NCBI GenBank assembly: GCA_944358565.1
Contig: CALVRK010000014.1
Coordinates: forward strand, 1-17,138
DNA from: an uncultured Bacilli bacterium
Lineage (GTDB): Bacteria > Bacillota_I > Bacilli_A > RF39 > UBA660
Reading direction: 5' to 3'
Length of the DNA stretch: 17,138 bases
Shown here in pieces: positions 7,701 through 14,681 of this stretch (the stretch's first letter is position 1; the number at the start of each line of letters is the position of its first letter). Both the position numbers and the translations under genes were made by a program. Below the pieces are notes generated by a model. That model ran no database searches, was not told the origin of the DNA, and saw nothing but the letters and a program-made list of their open reading frames with translations.

Positions 7701-9272
7701 AATATATTCTCTTTGAATATAATTATCTATAATTCTCATTTCTTCTTGTGTTGTAGCAAAAAAGCGAATATCTTTTTCATTGCTGAATGTATGAGGGAGT
7801 TTTTTAAATGGTTCCCATAAACTCGCATTTTCTTCATCCATTAGAAAAACCAATTTTAAATCATCATAACTATGGAACGTTACTAGTTGTAATAAAGCAT
7901 TTCTAGTAAAGTCGACAATTTTATCTTTATTACCCATAATTGCTGTAGCCAAATTATCTCTAAAAGAATAACCTATTGGAACATTATGTAGTATACTAGT
8001 GGCATGAACAATATTTTCGGCTTCTGTTTTTAATTCATCTTCGTCCATTGAAAATTCGTCTTCTGAAAATTGGATGTTAGCATCTAGGGGGATTTCACCA
8101 TATCCAATTATGACGGACAAAAAATCTTTTTGAGTATTTAGTCTATCCCAAAGTTCGATACTTTTTGTTTCAATAATTTTACAACACTCGTCAACGGGAA
8201 TATAAAGTTCTTTTAAGATTTCACTTTGCTCGTTGCAAATGTTTTGAATTTCTATTTGTTTCCTACTAATATATTCTCGGTATTTTTTAACCCGTCTTTC
8301 TTCTTGTACTTTTGCTTTATTTTTTTGATATTTTCTTGTCAAAATCGGCCATAGCAACATTGCCATAAGCATTACCCCAGCCGTAACAAAAGTAGTCCAT
8401 GAATCAGCAAACGTAGTCTCTCCATTAGCTATTCTGATTGTTGTATTAATAATAGAAACTAATGATATAACTCCCATTGTAAGCATCGGTCCTATTACTA
8501 ATAATAATGGCGTGTCTTCTTGTTCGTGCTTTTGAGGTGGAGAGGCAACTGGGATATCAATGGTTTTAATATATCTTCTAATACGGGGTTTTTTAAAGAA
8601 ATAGTCTTCTTTTTTTTGCAAAAACGTTTGATTTTCTTGATTTGAACTATACTGTACATATGGGACTGAAACTTCCTTTAATTTATCAGTTTTAATTTGA
8701 ACATTAGATCTAGGATTATTAATAATTATTAAATTGTTAACTATCACGATCCTTAATCCCGTAAGCAAAATTACGTCACCATTATATAAAAAAGTTTGCT
8801 GTTTTTGTAAAGCGATATCATTTAAAAATGTCAAGCCATTATTGACGACAACTAATATAAAATTGAAGTCATCTCTTTGTAAAATTAAATGATTATCATT
8901 TATATAGGGATTATCATAAACAATGTCGTTGTTTGAACTCTTACCAATTGTTATTGAAGTATTTTTTTCAATAGAAAACACTTTAATAGAATTATCATAA
9001 TCTGGTTCAGCATAAAGAACATAATTATTAACGCTTTCATTATCAGATTTTATAAGGTAAAAAGAGTGAATAGAAATAGGAGTGTGTTCAACAGATTGTC
9101 CATTTTTGATAATATTAAATCCAGGATTAGCAGACATAATCCAATTGTTTTGTATAGAGTTAATATTAATCATTTTATTTTGATTATCATCAGACAACAC
9201 AAAGCTACCCTCAATATTTACAGGTAATTCTAAAACTTGCTTGCCCTTATTACTATATAAAACAACTCTCAT
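4710..9272 (-). CDS. essC: EssC, FtsK/SpoIIIE-type ATPase of the type VIIb secretion system
   Basis: The protein has 1520 residues, close to the usual EssC length of about 1480-1500, and starts at ATG 9272 behind GAGGTG. Two FHA-like regions occupy about 1-90 and 95-185 (SITIGKSSNNDI is typical). Two membrane segments follow at about 255-277 and 293-312. A membrane-proximal pseudo-ATPase region spans about 330-640 (FLSVIIGYGEIPLDA). The first FtsK domain (about 660-950) has a canonical Walker A, GMTGSGKS (713-720), a Walker B, LFIISDE (830-836), and LATQKPSGVV. The second domain (about 1025-1270) has GRNSMDRE (1060-1067) where Walker A would be and IINNYDS in place of Walker B. The third domain (about 1310-1515) has SSNDLENL at that position. 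It therefore seems to have one fully intact ATPase site. EssC is the motor and substrate receptor of the membrane channel. It is the first gene of the operon and overlaps yukD. Confidence 0.95.
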   Translation of the reverse strand: MRVVLYSNKGKQVLELPVNIEGSFVLSDDNQNKMININSIQNNWIMSANPGFNIIKNGQSVEHTPISIHSFYLIKSDNESVNNYVLYAEPDYDNSIKVFSIEKNTSITIGKSSNNDIVYDNPYINDNHLILQRDDFNFILVVVNNGLTFLNDIALQKQQTFLYNGDVILLTGLRIVIVNNLIIINNPRSNVQIKTDKLKEVSVPYVQYSSNQENQTFLQKKEDYFFKKPRIRRYIKTIDIPVASPPQKHEQEDTPLLLVIGPMLTMGVISLVSIINTTIRIANGETTFADSWTTFVTAGVMLMAMLLWPILTRKYQKNKAKVQEERRVKKYREYISRKQIEIQNICNEQSEILKELYIPVDECCKIIETKSIELWDRLNTQKDFLSVIIGYGEIPLDANIQFSEDEFSMDEDELKTEAENIVHATSILHNVPIGYSFRDNLATAIMGNKDKIVDFTRNALLQLVTFHSYDDLKLVFLMDEENASLWEPFKKLPHTFSNEKDIRFFATTQEEMRIIDNYIQREYIERINDERQREAVETEEGRINYKPFYLIVTDNYSKVRKLNMDNLILDNNLNLGFGFIILEHKLSQLPSQCLDFINLGNEYSEVLKNNSEEYSVIHFKDKINYSIDYSKYCEILANLFVEIESAGKQIPESLSFLDMFDFKKVEQLNTLTRWKKNDPTSSLRALVGVGSDDSKIYLDLHEKYHGPHGLIAGMTGSGKSEFIITYILSMALNYSPEEVAFILIDYKGGGLAGAFDNKGLGLKLPHLSGVITNLDKSELNRTLVSINSELRRRQQLFNEARDQLGESTIDIYKYQRFYREGKLKKPIPHLFIISDEFAELKSQQPDFMDDLISTARIGRSLGVHLILATQKPSGVVNDQIWSNSKFKVCLKVQDRSDSNEMLKKPDAVEIQNAGRFYLQVGYDELFVLGQSGYAGVAYRPSEYDAQNETESIEVVDNLARIVKEVSEDKKQTVNDAHGDQLSNILKYICSMANKVDLKAENLWLDRIPSKIYVDNLVDKYKFNFDQNISAIIGEYDDPAHQKQNILTLSLDSEANTVIFGRNSMDREMFLNSFIYSLCTRYKPNNINLYIMDFGSETLKMFYGFPQVGDVMLSVDTEKITKSFSVLNDLIIERKRLFSDYNGDYFNYSKHSGKTVPLIVFIINNYDSFSEMYGRYEDDIVRYSREGKRYGIIMIITNSSLHGFPSRIMRNLNNVYALELTGKNDYIELFGKIGNLYPADFPGRGMFKKEDVYEFQTAQIYDGDDLVAFLKEKAKKIKETCSTNAPAIPVLPDKVSFESLIGSLKGLTNVPIGIERQTLNISTMDLKNNKINIISSNDLENLIPAMKSLITMINEIKNTKIVLIDLNKIMPIFIDTVTGYCDRNFEVNADGIINYVSKNIENNQTNHLMFIIVGTEKFTTVNSKNTLNKIMEKIIPLENANIIIADSSYQLRKLSTELWYSTNIRSDHGLWVGNGLIDQTAIRLNGGSRIYSEKIDNRFAWKIKNGQGVLIKLMELDQNEK

Positions 9273-9333
9273 TTTAACACCTCATTTTGCCAAAAAGTAG
9301 TTAAATCTTCTAGCCCTTATTATTACTATAATC

Positions 9334-9363
9334 ATTTTAGCATAAAAATCTTTATAAAAACAA
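9334..9363 (-). promoter_or_regulatory. candidate SigA promoter of the type VII operon
   Basis: On the minus strand TTGTTT (9363-9358), an 18-bp spacer and TAAAAT (9339-9334) preceded by TGC form a -35 and extended -10 pair. Transcription would start near 9327, giving a leader of about 55 nt to the essC ATG. It is the best match in the 319-bp region and lies after the upstream terminator, so the operon appears to have its own promoter. Confidence 0.6.
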
Positions 9364-9550
9364 GCTTTTTCAGATTAATTTTATTGAAAATTTAAATGAA
9401 ATTATTTTAATTTATTTCTCGTCTTTTAGTTGGATACATTCTAAATATATGGTCTTTTAATATATCCATACAACTTTTCTATCATTGTCGCATTCGTTAT
9501 ATTGCATACAGATATTCTTGTAAAGATCTTTTTTTGCTTAGTTAATATAG

Positions 9551-9580
9551 AAAAACAGTTTGATTTTCTTCAAACTGTTT
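9551..9580 (-). terminator. intrinsic terminator after the coiled-coil gene
   Basis: An 11-bp perfect inverted repeat (9553-9563 and 9570-9580, arm AAACAGTTTGA on the minus strand) with a 6-nt loop lies 11 bp beyond the stop codon and is followed by TTTTTCTATATT. It should separate the rpmG-efp block from the type VII operon. Confidence 0.85.
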
Positions 9581-9591
9581 GGTTATAAAAA

Positions 9592-10494
9592 TTATTTTCT
9601 AGAAATACTTTTGTAAATTTTATTTAAAAGTTCAGCGCTTTTAGCAAGTTTTGTTTCTAACTCTTTATTTCGAGATTGCAATTTTTCCACTTCTGCACGA
9701 TATTTTGTATTTTCTTCTTTTAAATTAAAAAGCTCATGATTGACACTTTCTCTTTCAACAGAAGCTTCACTACTAATTTTGTCTAATTTTTCAATTTCTA
9801 ATTGCAATTTTCTGATTTTTTCATCTTTAGCATCGAGTTCACTTTGCATGTTTTCATATTTATTAACAAAACTAGAAACTGCATTAGTAATATCATCGAA
9901 TGATTTATCATTTATCTCAGATTCCTTTTCTTCAGTAGGCTCATCATTAGATTCTTCTGGTTTTAATAATTCTGGTTTTATTTCTTTAGGTGCACTATCT
10001 AAGTCTAAATCTTCCATAACAGATGATAAATTATCGATCTCATCTAATAGACTTTCTGCTTCTTTTGGAGAAATTTTAACCATTTCATCGACAAAAGTTG
10101 GTTCATCAGATGATTCTTTAGGTTCTTCATCCATATCATCTATATATTTTCCATAAATATTTAATTCAGTAATTTTACTCATAATATCTTCAATACTAAC
10201 GGCGTATTTATTCATTAAATTACGAATATTTTTATCTTCTGAATAACTTTTGAAAAATTCTTTATCATCAGGGATTAAGATGTTGGCTCTAAACATCTGT
10301 TTTTCTTCTCTGCCTTGTTCACCATCACTAAATGCGATATTCATATTCTCAATGACAGAATCAATAAAATCATTTTTTCTCTCTACAGCTTCATCAAATG
10401 GTAGTTTTTTTAATGATTTAAATATTTTTCTATTATCTTCTCTAATATCGTGCGCTAATTTTTTGATTGCTAAAAATCTTTCTTTTTCTAACAT
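9592..10494 (-). CDS. acidic coiled-coil protein of unknown function
   Basis: The protein has 300 residues and starts at ATG 10494 behind AGAGGTGG. Residues 1-118 form a mostly helical domain rich in charged residues. Residues 119-200 are a strongly acidic, probably disordered linker (DDMDEEPKESSDEP and ESNDEPTEEKESE). Residues 205-292 form a long coiled coil with heptad-like spacing (KIRKLQLEIEKLDKI and later KLQSRNKELETKLAKSAELL). There is no signal peptide or membrane segment, so it is probably cytoplasmic. It is co-directional with efp (30 nt apart) and ends at a terminator before the type VII operon, so it looks like part of the rpmG-efp transcript and not a secretion gene. I do not recognise the family. 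A scaffold or DivIVA-like role could be imagined, but nothing specific supports it. Confidence 0.75.
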   Translation of the reverse strand: MLEKERFLAIKKLAHDIREDNRKIFKSLKKLPFDEAVERKNDFIDSVIENMNIAFSDGEQGREEKQMFRANILIPDDKEFFKSYSEDKNIRNLMNKYAVSIEDIMSKITELNIYGKYIDDMDEEPKESSDEPTFVDEMVKISPKEAESLLDEIDNLSSVMEDLDLDSAPKEIKPELLKPEESNDEPTEEKESEINDKSFDDITNAVSSFVNKYENMQSELDAKDEKIRKLQLEIEKLDKISSEASVERESVNHELFNLKEENTKYRAEVEKLQSRNKELETKLAKSAELLNKIYKSISRK

Positions 10495-10524
10495 ATTTCC
10501 ACCTCTTTATTCTTTTATAACCAT

Positions 10525-11082
10525 TTATGCTCTTGAGTCATATTTACCATCTTTAGTTGAAACGATTATGTGTTCATGTTCACTTATAAATAAAGGAACT
10601 TTAACTGTTAATCCATTTTCTAAAGTGGCTTCTTTAGTAGCGTTTGTTGCAGTATTTCCTTTTACTGCAGGTTCAGTAGCGGTTACTTCATACTCTATTT
10701 TTTCAGGTAAATTGATACCTAAAACTTCACCTTTATAGAATGTTACTTCTACTTCTAAACCTTCTTTTAAGAATTTAGCATCGTCCCCTAAACTTGCTTT
10801 AGCTAAATCCATTTGTTCATAAGTTTCCATATTCATGAAGTTATACATATCGCCACTACTATATAAGTATTGCATTGGTTTTTTTTCAATGATAGCTTTT
10901 TCAAACTTTATATTAGTATTAAATGTTTGTTCAATTGTTGAACCAGTTCGCAAATTTTTAAGTTTAATGCGGACAAAGGCAGGACCTTTTCCTGGCTTAA
11001 CGTGTAAGAATTCTAAAATTAAATAGATATTCCCGTCAATTACAACTGTCATTCCATTTTTAATATCATTAATATTTATCAT
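10525..11082 (-). CDS. efp: elongation factor P
   Basis: The 185-residue length equals that of the family. The KOW-like N-terminal domain (1-64) carries the loop KPGKGPAFVRIKLKN, with Lys32 at the tip, the residue that is modified in many bacteria. Two OB-like domains follow (about 65-127 and 128-185); the C-terminal part reads GLTVKVPLFISEHEHIIVSTKDGKY, with a Gly-Lys-Tyr motif typical of EF-P. EF-P binds ribosomes stalled at consecutive prolines and promotes peptide bond formation. The start at ATG 11082 has ATGGAGGTAAAGT before it and lies 16 nt after rpmG, so the two genes share a transcript. Modification genes such as epmA or ymfI are not in the window. Confidence 0.97.
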   Translation of the reverse strand: MININDIKNGMTVVIDGNIYLILEFLHVKPGKGPAFVRIKLKNLRTGSTIEQTFNTNIKFEKAIIEKKPMQYLYSSGDMYNFMNMETYEQMDLAKASLGDDAKFLKEGLEVEVTFYKGEVLGINLPEKIEYEVTATEPAVKGNTATNATKEATLENGLTVKVPLFISEHEHIIVSTKDGKYDSRA

Positions 11083-11098
11083 ACTTTACCTCCATGAA

Positions 11099-11266
11099 TT
11101 ATTTTTTTTCATTGTGCTCTGTATGCTTATTACATTTAGGGCAATATTTGTTTAACTTTAATCTTTCAGGTGTATTCCTTTTATTTTTTTCTACACGGTA
11201 ATTTTCACTTTTACACACTGAGCAAACTAAAGTGATGTTTTCTCTAGCTTCGCCTTTTTTTGCCAT
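11099..11266 (-). CDS. rpmG: 50S ribosomal protein L33
   Basis: This 55-codon gene starts at ATG 11266 behind AAAAGGAGGGA. The protein begins MAKKGEARENITLVC and has two CxxC pairs (Cys15/Cys18 and Cys42/Cys45) that form the zinc-binding type of L33, plus NTPERLKLNKYCPKCNKHT, which is characteristic of the family. L33 is a small protein of the large ribosomal subunit near the E site. Many Bacilli carry both zinc-containing and zinc-free copies, the latter used under zinc limitation; this is the zinc-containing type. It is the first gene after a strong promoter at 11297-11324 and is followed closely by efp. Confidence 0.97.
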   Translation of the reverse strand: MAKKGEARENITLVCSVCKSENYRVEKNKRNTPERLKLNKYCPKCNKHTEHNEKK

Positions 11267-11296
11267 AATATCCCTCCTTTTCGCATTTCTTATATC

Positions 11297-11324
11297 ATTA
11301 TATCAAATTATGGATAAATTTCAA
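11297..11324 (-). promoter_or_regulatory. strong extended -10 SigA promoter for rpmG-efp
   Basis: On the minus strand TTGAAA (11324-11319), a 16-bp spacer and TATAAT (11302-11297) preceded by TGA give five of six -35 bases, a perfect -10 and an extended -10. The -35 lies inside the last codons of the PBP gene and the -10 just after its stop. Transcription would start near 11290, about 24 nt before the rpmG ATG. Confidence 0.8.
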
Positions 11325-13452
11325 AGTATTTTTGAGAAACTCTTTGGGCTAAACGCTTATTTATGGCCGATTGATGATCTGTTTTACCGTCTGGTCTTGA
11401 AATATTTGGTGAAACTATAGTAAATGTTACTTTTGGGTCATCATATGGAGCATAAGCAACAAAGGTAGTACTAATGGTTTCTTTATCAATTTTTCCATCA
11501 TTATTTGTGTCGACAAAACTTTGACTTGTTCCAGTTTTCCCAGCCGGTTTATAAGCCATATTCATGTAGCCAGCACCAGTTCCATATTGTAAAACGGCTT
11601 GAAAGCCTTCATGGACTCTATCCATGTATTTTTGTTCGGTATTCACTTTATTTAGTTCTTCTTTATTTTGATCATATGATGATTCATCTTCATATAATCC
11701 TTTATATAGATATGGCTTCATTCTAGTGCCATTATTGGCAATGGTACTGATATATTGTGATAATTGAATTGGCGTATAGTTATCATACTGACCAATTGAG
11801 AAATCTAATAATAAACCAGATGTCGTATTAGTTCCTTTAATGCCGGTGATTTCATTTGGTAAATCAATACCAGTTTTAACGCCTAATCCAAATTCAGCAA
11901 AGGTGTTTCTATATATATTAAAAGCTTCGGTGTCAATAACTAATGGTTTATTATATTTATAAGTGCCTTTACCAACTTTGATAGCTGTATAGTACTGATA
12001 TGTATTAGATGACTGAGCTAAAGCGGTGATGTCATTTAGTCTACCTAGTTTTTTCCATGAACATTTTTCGGGAGTGGCAGCTATTTTAACACATGTGTCA
12101 TATCTTACTTCACCGATTTTTAAGGCGCCTGTGTTATAGCCAACGATTTGGCTTGCGCCTTTAACAACTGACCCCATAACGGCAGTAGATTGGGTTATGC
12201 CCGATGTAAAGTCAATAACACTATATGAGCCATCGTCATTTTGTTTTAACTGTTTGCCCGCCATAGCTAAGATTTCACCAGTTTTAGGATCAGTTATAAT
12301 AACAAATGATCCATTATAATATTCTGTGTTAGCTTCTTTTTTAGCATTTAAAACTTCTTCGGTTAATATTTCTTCTAAGGCTTTTTGTAGTTCAATATCA
12401 ATTGTTAAAACGATATCGCTACCTCTTTTCCCTTCTTCAAGTAATTTGTATGAGCCATCACTCATGACTTGGTATTTATTCTTTTTTCCTTTTAATATAT
12501 CTTCATATTGATATTCTAAGTTGCTAGTGCCCACTCTATCATCTAAGCTATAACCTTTTTTTAAATAATAATCTTTTAATTCTGCAGGAATGCCGCTTTT
12601 ACTTGATGAAACGTTTCCTAAAATACTTTTGAATATATCGCCATATGGATAGGTTCTTTCCCAATCGAGTTTAGTTCCAATGCCTTTGAGACTACTTAAA
12701 TTTTCAGAAACTAAAGCATATTCTTCATCGGTGACGCCTTCTCCTTTAATTACCTTTTCATCATATGAATATCCTGTATTCATAAGAGTATATATGTAAG
12801 CGGCTTTTTTATCTGAATCATTATACATGCTTAGATCTTCTTCAGTTACTCTTTCGATTTTTAATTCATAAATATCATCACTTGTAAGTTTTCTTTCTTC
12901 TAATTTTTGCCATTCTTCATCGGTAATTTTATCTTTAGCGGATTTTTCATTATTTTTAATCCAAAAGACTTTAAAATCATAATCATTCAACCTAGAAAAA
13001 TCAACATTTATCATACTTGATAGTTTGTAAGCTTCTTTAATTTCTTCTTTAGCTGTTATACCAGATGGTTTTTTATAATATATGACTTTTGATGGTTTGT
13101 TATCGACAATTAGTTTTCCATTACGATCATAAATTCTACCTCTTGGGGCAGACTCGCCATAAATAATTGTTTTGGTAAGATTTTCTAGTTCAGCACTATA
13201 TTTTTCTTTACCAACAACTTGAATAACAAAAAGGCTTATGACTAAAATTAGTAAAGCTAAAATGATAATAAAGTTTAAGATATTATATCTTTTTTCTATT
13301 TCAACTTTGATATCTTTATTTTCTTTATAAGTGTTAAAGTTATAAGATTGTTTACTTTGTCTTTTAGATATTTTTAAAGAAGATTTTCTTTTGTTTTTAA
13401 CATCTTTTATTTTATTTAATAATGAAAATGTTTTTTTATTTGTTTTTTTCAC
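11308..13452 (-). CDS. class B penicillin-binding protein (PBP2-type transpeptidase)
   Basis: The protein has 714 residues and a GTG start at 13452, eight bases after GAGGTG. A Lys/Asn-rich cytoplasmic tail (1-57) precedes one membrane segment (about 58-80). The dimerisation region begins with APRGRIYDRNGKLI (102-115), typical of class B PBPs. The transpeptidase domain has the three active-site motifs: Ser428-Val-Val-Lys431, Ser481-Ser-Asn483 and Lys639-Thr-Gly641. It cross-links peptidoglycan on the outer face of the membrane. There are no PASTA repeats at the C-terminus, which argues against SpoVD and for the elongation-type PBP2 (PbpA/MrdA) group, but an FtsI-like role cannot be excluded. 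After KTG, residues 648-658 read DTNNDGKIDKE, an EF-hand-like loop. The next gene's promoter overlaps its 3' end. Confidence 0.93.
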   Translation of the reverse strand: MKKTNKKTFSLLNKIKDVKNKRKSSLKISKRQSKQSYNFNTYKENKDIKVEIEKRYNILNFIIILALLILVISLFVIQVVGKEKYSAELENLTKTIIYGESAPRGRIYDRNGKLIVDNKPSKVIYYKKPSGITAKEEIKEAYKLSSMINVDFSRLNDYDFKVFWIKNNEKSAKDKITDEEWQKLEERKLTSDDIYELKIERVTEEDLSMYNDSDKKAAYIYTLMNTGYSYDEKVIKGEGVTDEEYALVSENLSSLKGIGTKLDWERTYPYGDIFKSILGNVSSSKSGIPAELKDYYLKKGYSLDDRVGTSNLEYQYEDILKGKKNKYQVMSDGSYKLLEEGKRGSDIVLTIDIELQKALEEILTEEVLNAKKEANTEYYNGSFVIITDPKTGEILAMAGKQLKQNDDGSYSVIDFTSGITQSTAVMGSVVKGASQIVGYNTGALKIGEVRYDTCVKIAATPEKCSWKKLGRLNDITALAQSSNTYQYYTAIKVGKGTYKYNKPLVIDTEAFNIYRNTFAEFGLGVKTGIDLPNEITGIKGTNTTSGLLLDFSIGQYDNYTPIQLSQYISTIANNGTRMKPYLYKGLYEDESSYDQNKEELNKVNTEQKYMDRVHEGFQAVLQYGTGAGYMNMAYKPAGKTGTSQSFVDTNNDGKIDKETISTTFVAYAPYDDPKVTFTIVSPNISRPDGKTDHQSAINKRLAQRVSQKYFEIYP

Positions 13453-13484
13453 TTTTTTATCACCTCGCTTTAAAAACTAACATA

Positions 13485-13497
13485 CCCTATTATAGGG
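13485..13497. promoter_or_regulatory. palindrome CCCTATTATAGGG between divergent genes
   Basis: A perfect 6-1-6 palindrome lies in the 52-bp gap between the divergent PBP gene and the small plus-strand gene. Read on the minus strand it contains TATAAT (13494-13489), a possible -10 for the PBP gene about 30 nt before a start site, but I find no good -35 at 17-18 bp. On the plus strand its right arm overlaps the ribosome binding site of the small gene. It could be a promoter, an operator or a small RNA hairpin. Confidence 0.4.
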
Positions 13498-13504
13498 GGA
13501 ATGT

Positions 13505-13768
13505 ATGCATAGATTACTAATTGAAAACTATATCAAACAAATCAGCAAACAAGATATTTTGGAGTTTGCAAGTAAGAATAATATTCAACTTGAAAAACAA
13601 GAACAAGATATATTATATCACTATTTAAAAAATAATTGGCAAGATTTATTATATGGAAATAGCAGAAGCATTTTTAAAGAATTGGAAGAAAAACTTGGGA
13701 GTGAAAAGTTTAATATTTTAAAATCTTTATATGATTTTTATTTTGAAAAGTATCACGATTTTTTATAA
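13505..13768 (+). CDS. DUF2624/YqfT-like small protein
   Basis: The 87-residue protein is the only plus-strand gene. ATG 13505 follows TAGGGGGAATGT. It is helical and soluble, with no signal peptide: an N-terminal segment ISKQDILEFASKNN (13-26), a middle helix, and a C-terminal KFNILKSLYDFYFEKY. This pattern resembles DUF2624, of which B. subtilis YqfT is a member; in B. subtilis yqfT lies next to yqfS (nfo), and here too the gene is beside nfo. Its function is unknown. It is convergent with nfo and the two coding ends overlap by 16 bp (13753-13768). The family match is by eye. Confidence 0.7.
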   Translation: MHRLLIENYIKQISKQDILEFASKNNIQLEKQEQDILYHYLKNNWQDLLYGNSRSIFKELEEKLGSEKFNILKSLYDFYFEKYHDFL

Positions 13769-14673
13769 TAGTTTCTAATGTCTTCTAATAATTTTGGATT
13801 ATATATTTTATTTTTAATCATTTCTATTTCAAATTTATATGGTGGATAAGTGCGATCTTTGCCACCATCCATACTAATGTAAGGGGTTTCTAAAATTTTA
13901 GGAACTTCTTTTAAGTTTTTACTATATATTATTTTTATAAGGTTTTCAAAACCAATTTTACCTAAACCGATGTTTTCGTGGCGATCTTTATGAGCTCCTT
14001 TTTCATTTTTACTATCGTTTATATGAATGCATCCAATTTTATTTAAGCCAATTATTTTATCAAATTCTTTTAATAAATTATCAAAATTAGTGACATCATA
14101 GCCAGCGTCATTTAAATGACAGGTATCTAGACAAACTAGTAATCTTTGATTATTTTTTACCCCATCAATAATAGTTTTGATTTCTTCAAAGGTTTTGCCT
14201 AGTTCAGTGCCTTTGCCGGCCATTGTTTCAAGACAAATAATTGGACCTTTTTCTTCATCTAAAACAAGATTTAAGCCATTAATAATATTATTTAATCCCT
14301 CTTTTACACCTAATCCGACATGACTGCCTGGGTGAAGGACAATTTTTTTAATACCTAAGGTTTGAGCTCTTTGTAATTCTTGTTTTAAAAAATTTACAGC
14401 AAAGTTAAATTTATCTATATCTTTATTATTAGCTAAATTGACAATGTAAGGGGCATGAATTATGACATCGTTTATATCAATGTTATTTTCTTTCATCAAC
14501 TGTATAGCTTCATTTGTTTTTTCTTCATCTATTTTACCTCTAACGGTGTTTTGAGGAGCACCTGTATAAAACATGAAGGTGTTTTCTTTATAACTTAAAG
14601 CTTCTTTGACACTACCAAGAAGTCCTTCTTCTTTCGTGAAAGATACGTGGCTTCCAATAATTAATTTTTCCAT
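13753..14673 (-). CDS. nfo: deoxyribonuclease IV (endonuclease IV, AP endonuclease)
   Basis: The 306-residue TIM-barrel enzyme has all nine metal ligands of the family in their usual places: His73 (IIHAPY), His114 (VLHPGSH), Glu149 (CLETMAGKG), Asp183 and His186 (CLDTCH), His217 (CIHINDS), Asp230 and His232 (KDRHENIG) and Glu262 (ILETP). It cleaves DNA 5' of abasic sites in base excision repair and can trim 3' blocking groups. The Bacillus homologue helps protect spore DNA at germination, which fits the neighbouring spoIIP and gpr. ATG 14673 follows CTAGGTGA, which lies in the 3' arm of a hairpin (14682-14711). The gene stops with TGA and its end overlaps the convergent small gene. Confidence 0.97.
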   Translation of the reverse strand: MEKLIIGSHVSFTKEEGLLGSVKEALSYKENTFMFYTGAPQNTVRGKIDEEKTNEAIQLMKENNIDINDVIIHAPYIVNLANNKDIDKFNFAVNFLKQELQRAQTLGIKKIVLHPGSHVGLGVKEGLNNIINGLNLVLDEEKGPIICLETMAGKGTELGKTFEEIKTIIDGVKNNQRLLVCLDTCHLNDAGYDVTNFDNLLKEFDKIIGLNKIGCIHINDSKNEKGAHKDRHENIGLGKIGFENLIKIIYSKNLKEVPKILETPYISMDGGKDRTYPPYKFEIEMIKNKIYNPKLLEDIRNYYKKS

Positions 14674-14681
14674 TTAAAATC

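Larger units (their letters stand above)
9273..9591. other. 319-bp intergenic region upstream of essC
   Basis: No gene longer than about ten codons with a ribosome binding site is visible on either strand. The region holds the terminator of the upstream coiled-coil gene (9551-9580) at one end and the candidate essC promoter (9334-9363) at the other. The ~150 bp between them is AT-rich. It contains TGGATA (9431-9436) and TATCCA (about 9463-9468) as a widely spaced inverted repeat, but I see no recognisable operator or RNA element. Confidence 0.6.

Noticed and set aside
9400..9550. Riboswitch or small RNA upstream of essC
   Set aside because: Apart from the terminator at 9551-9580, only a widely spaced 6-bp inverted repeat is visible, and no known riboswitch core can be recognised.
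9740..10156. 138-codon open frame on the plus strand
   Set aside because: It is antisense to the coiled-coil gene, rich in Ser and Leu as expected from the reverse of Glu/Lys-rich codons, and has no convincing ribosome binding site.
10250..10738. 162-codon open frame on the plus strand
   Set aside because: It runs antisense across the ends of the coiled-coil gene and efp, both well supported on the other strand, and has no recognisable product.
13753..13755. Mycoplasma-like genetic code (TGA as Trp), suggested by the low GC content
   Set aside because: nfo ends with TGA exactly where the family should end, and Trp codons in the window are TGG.
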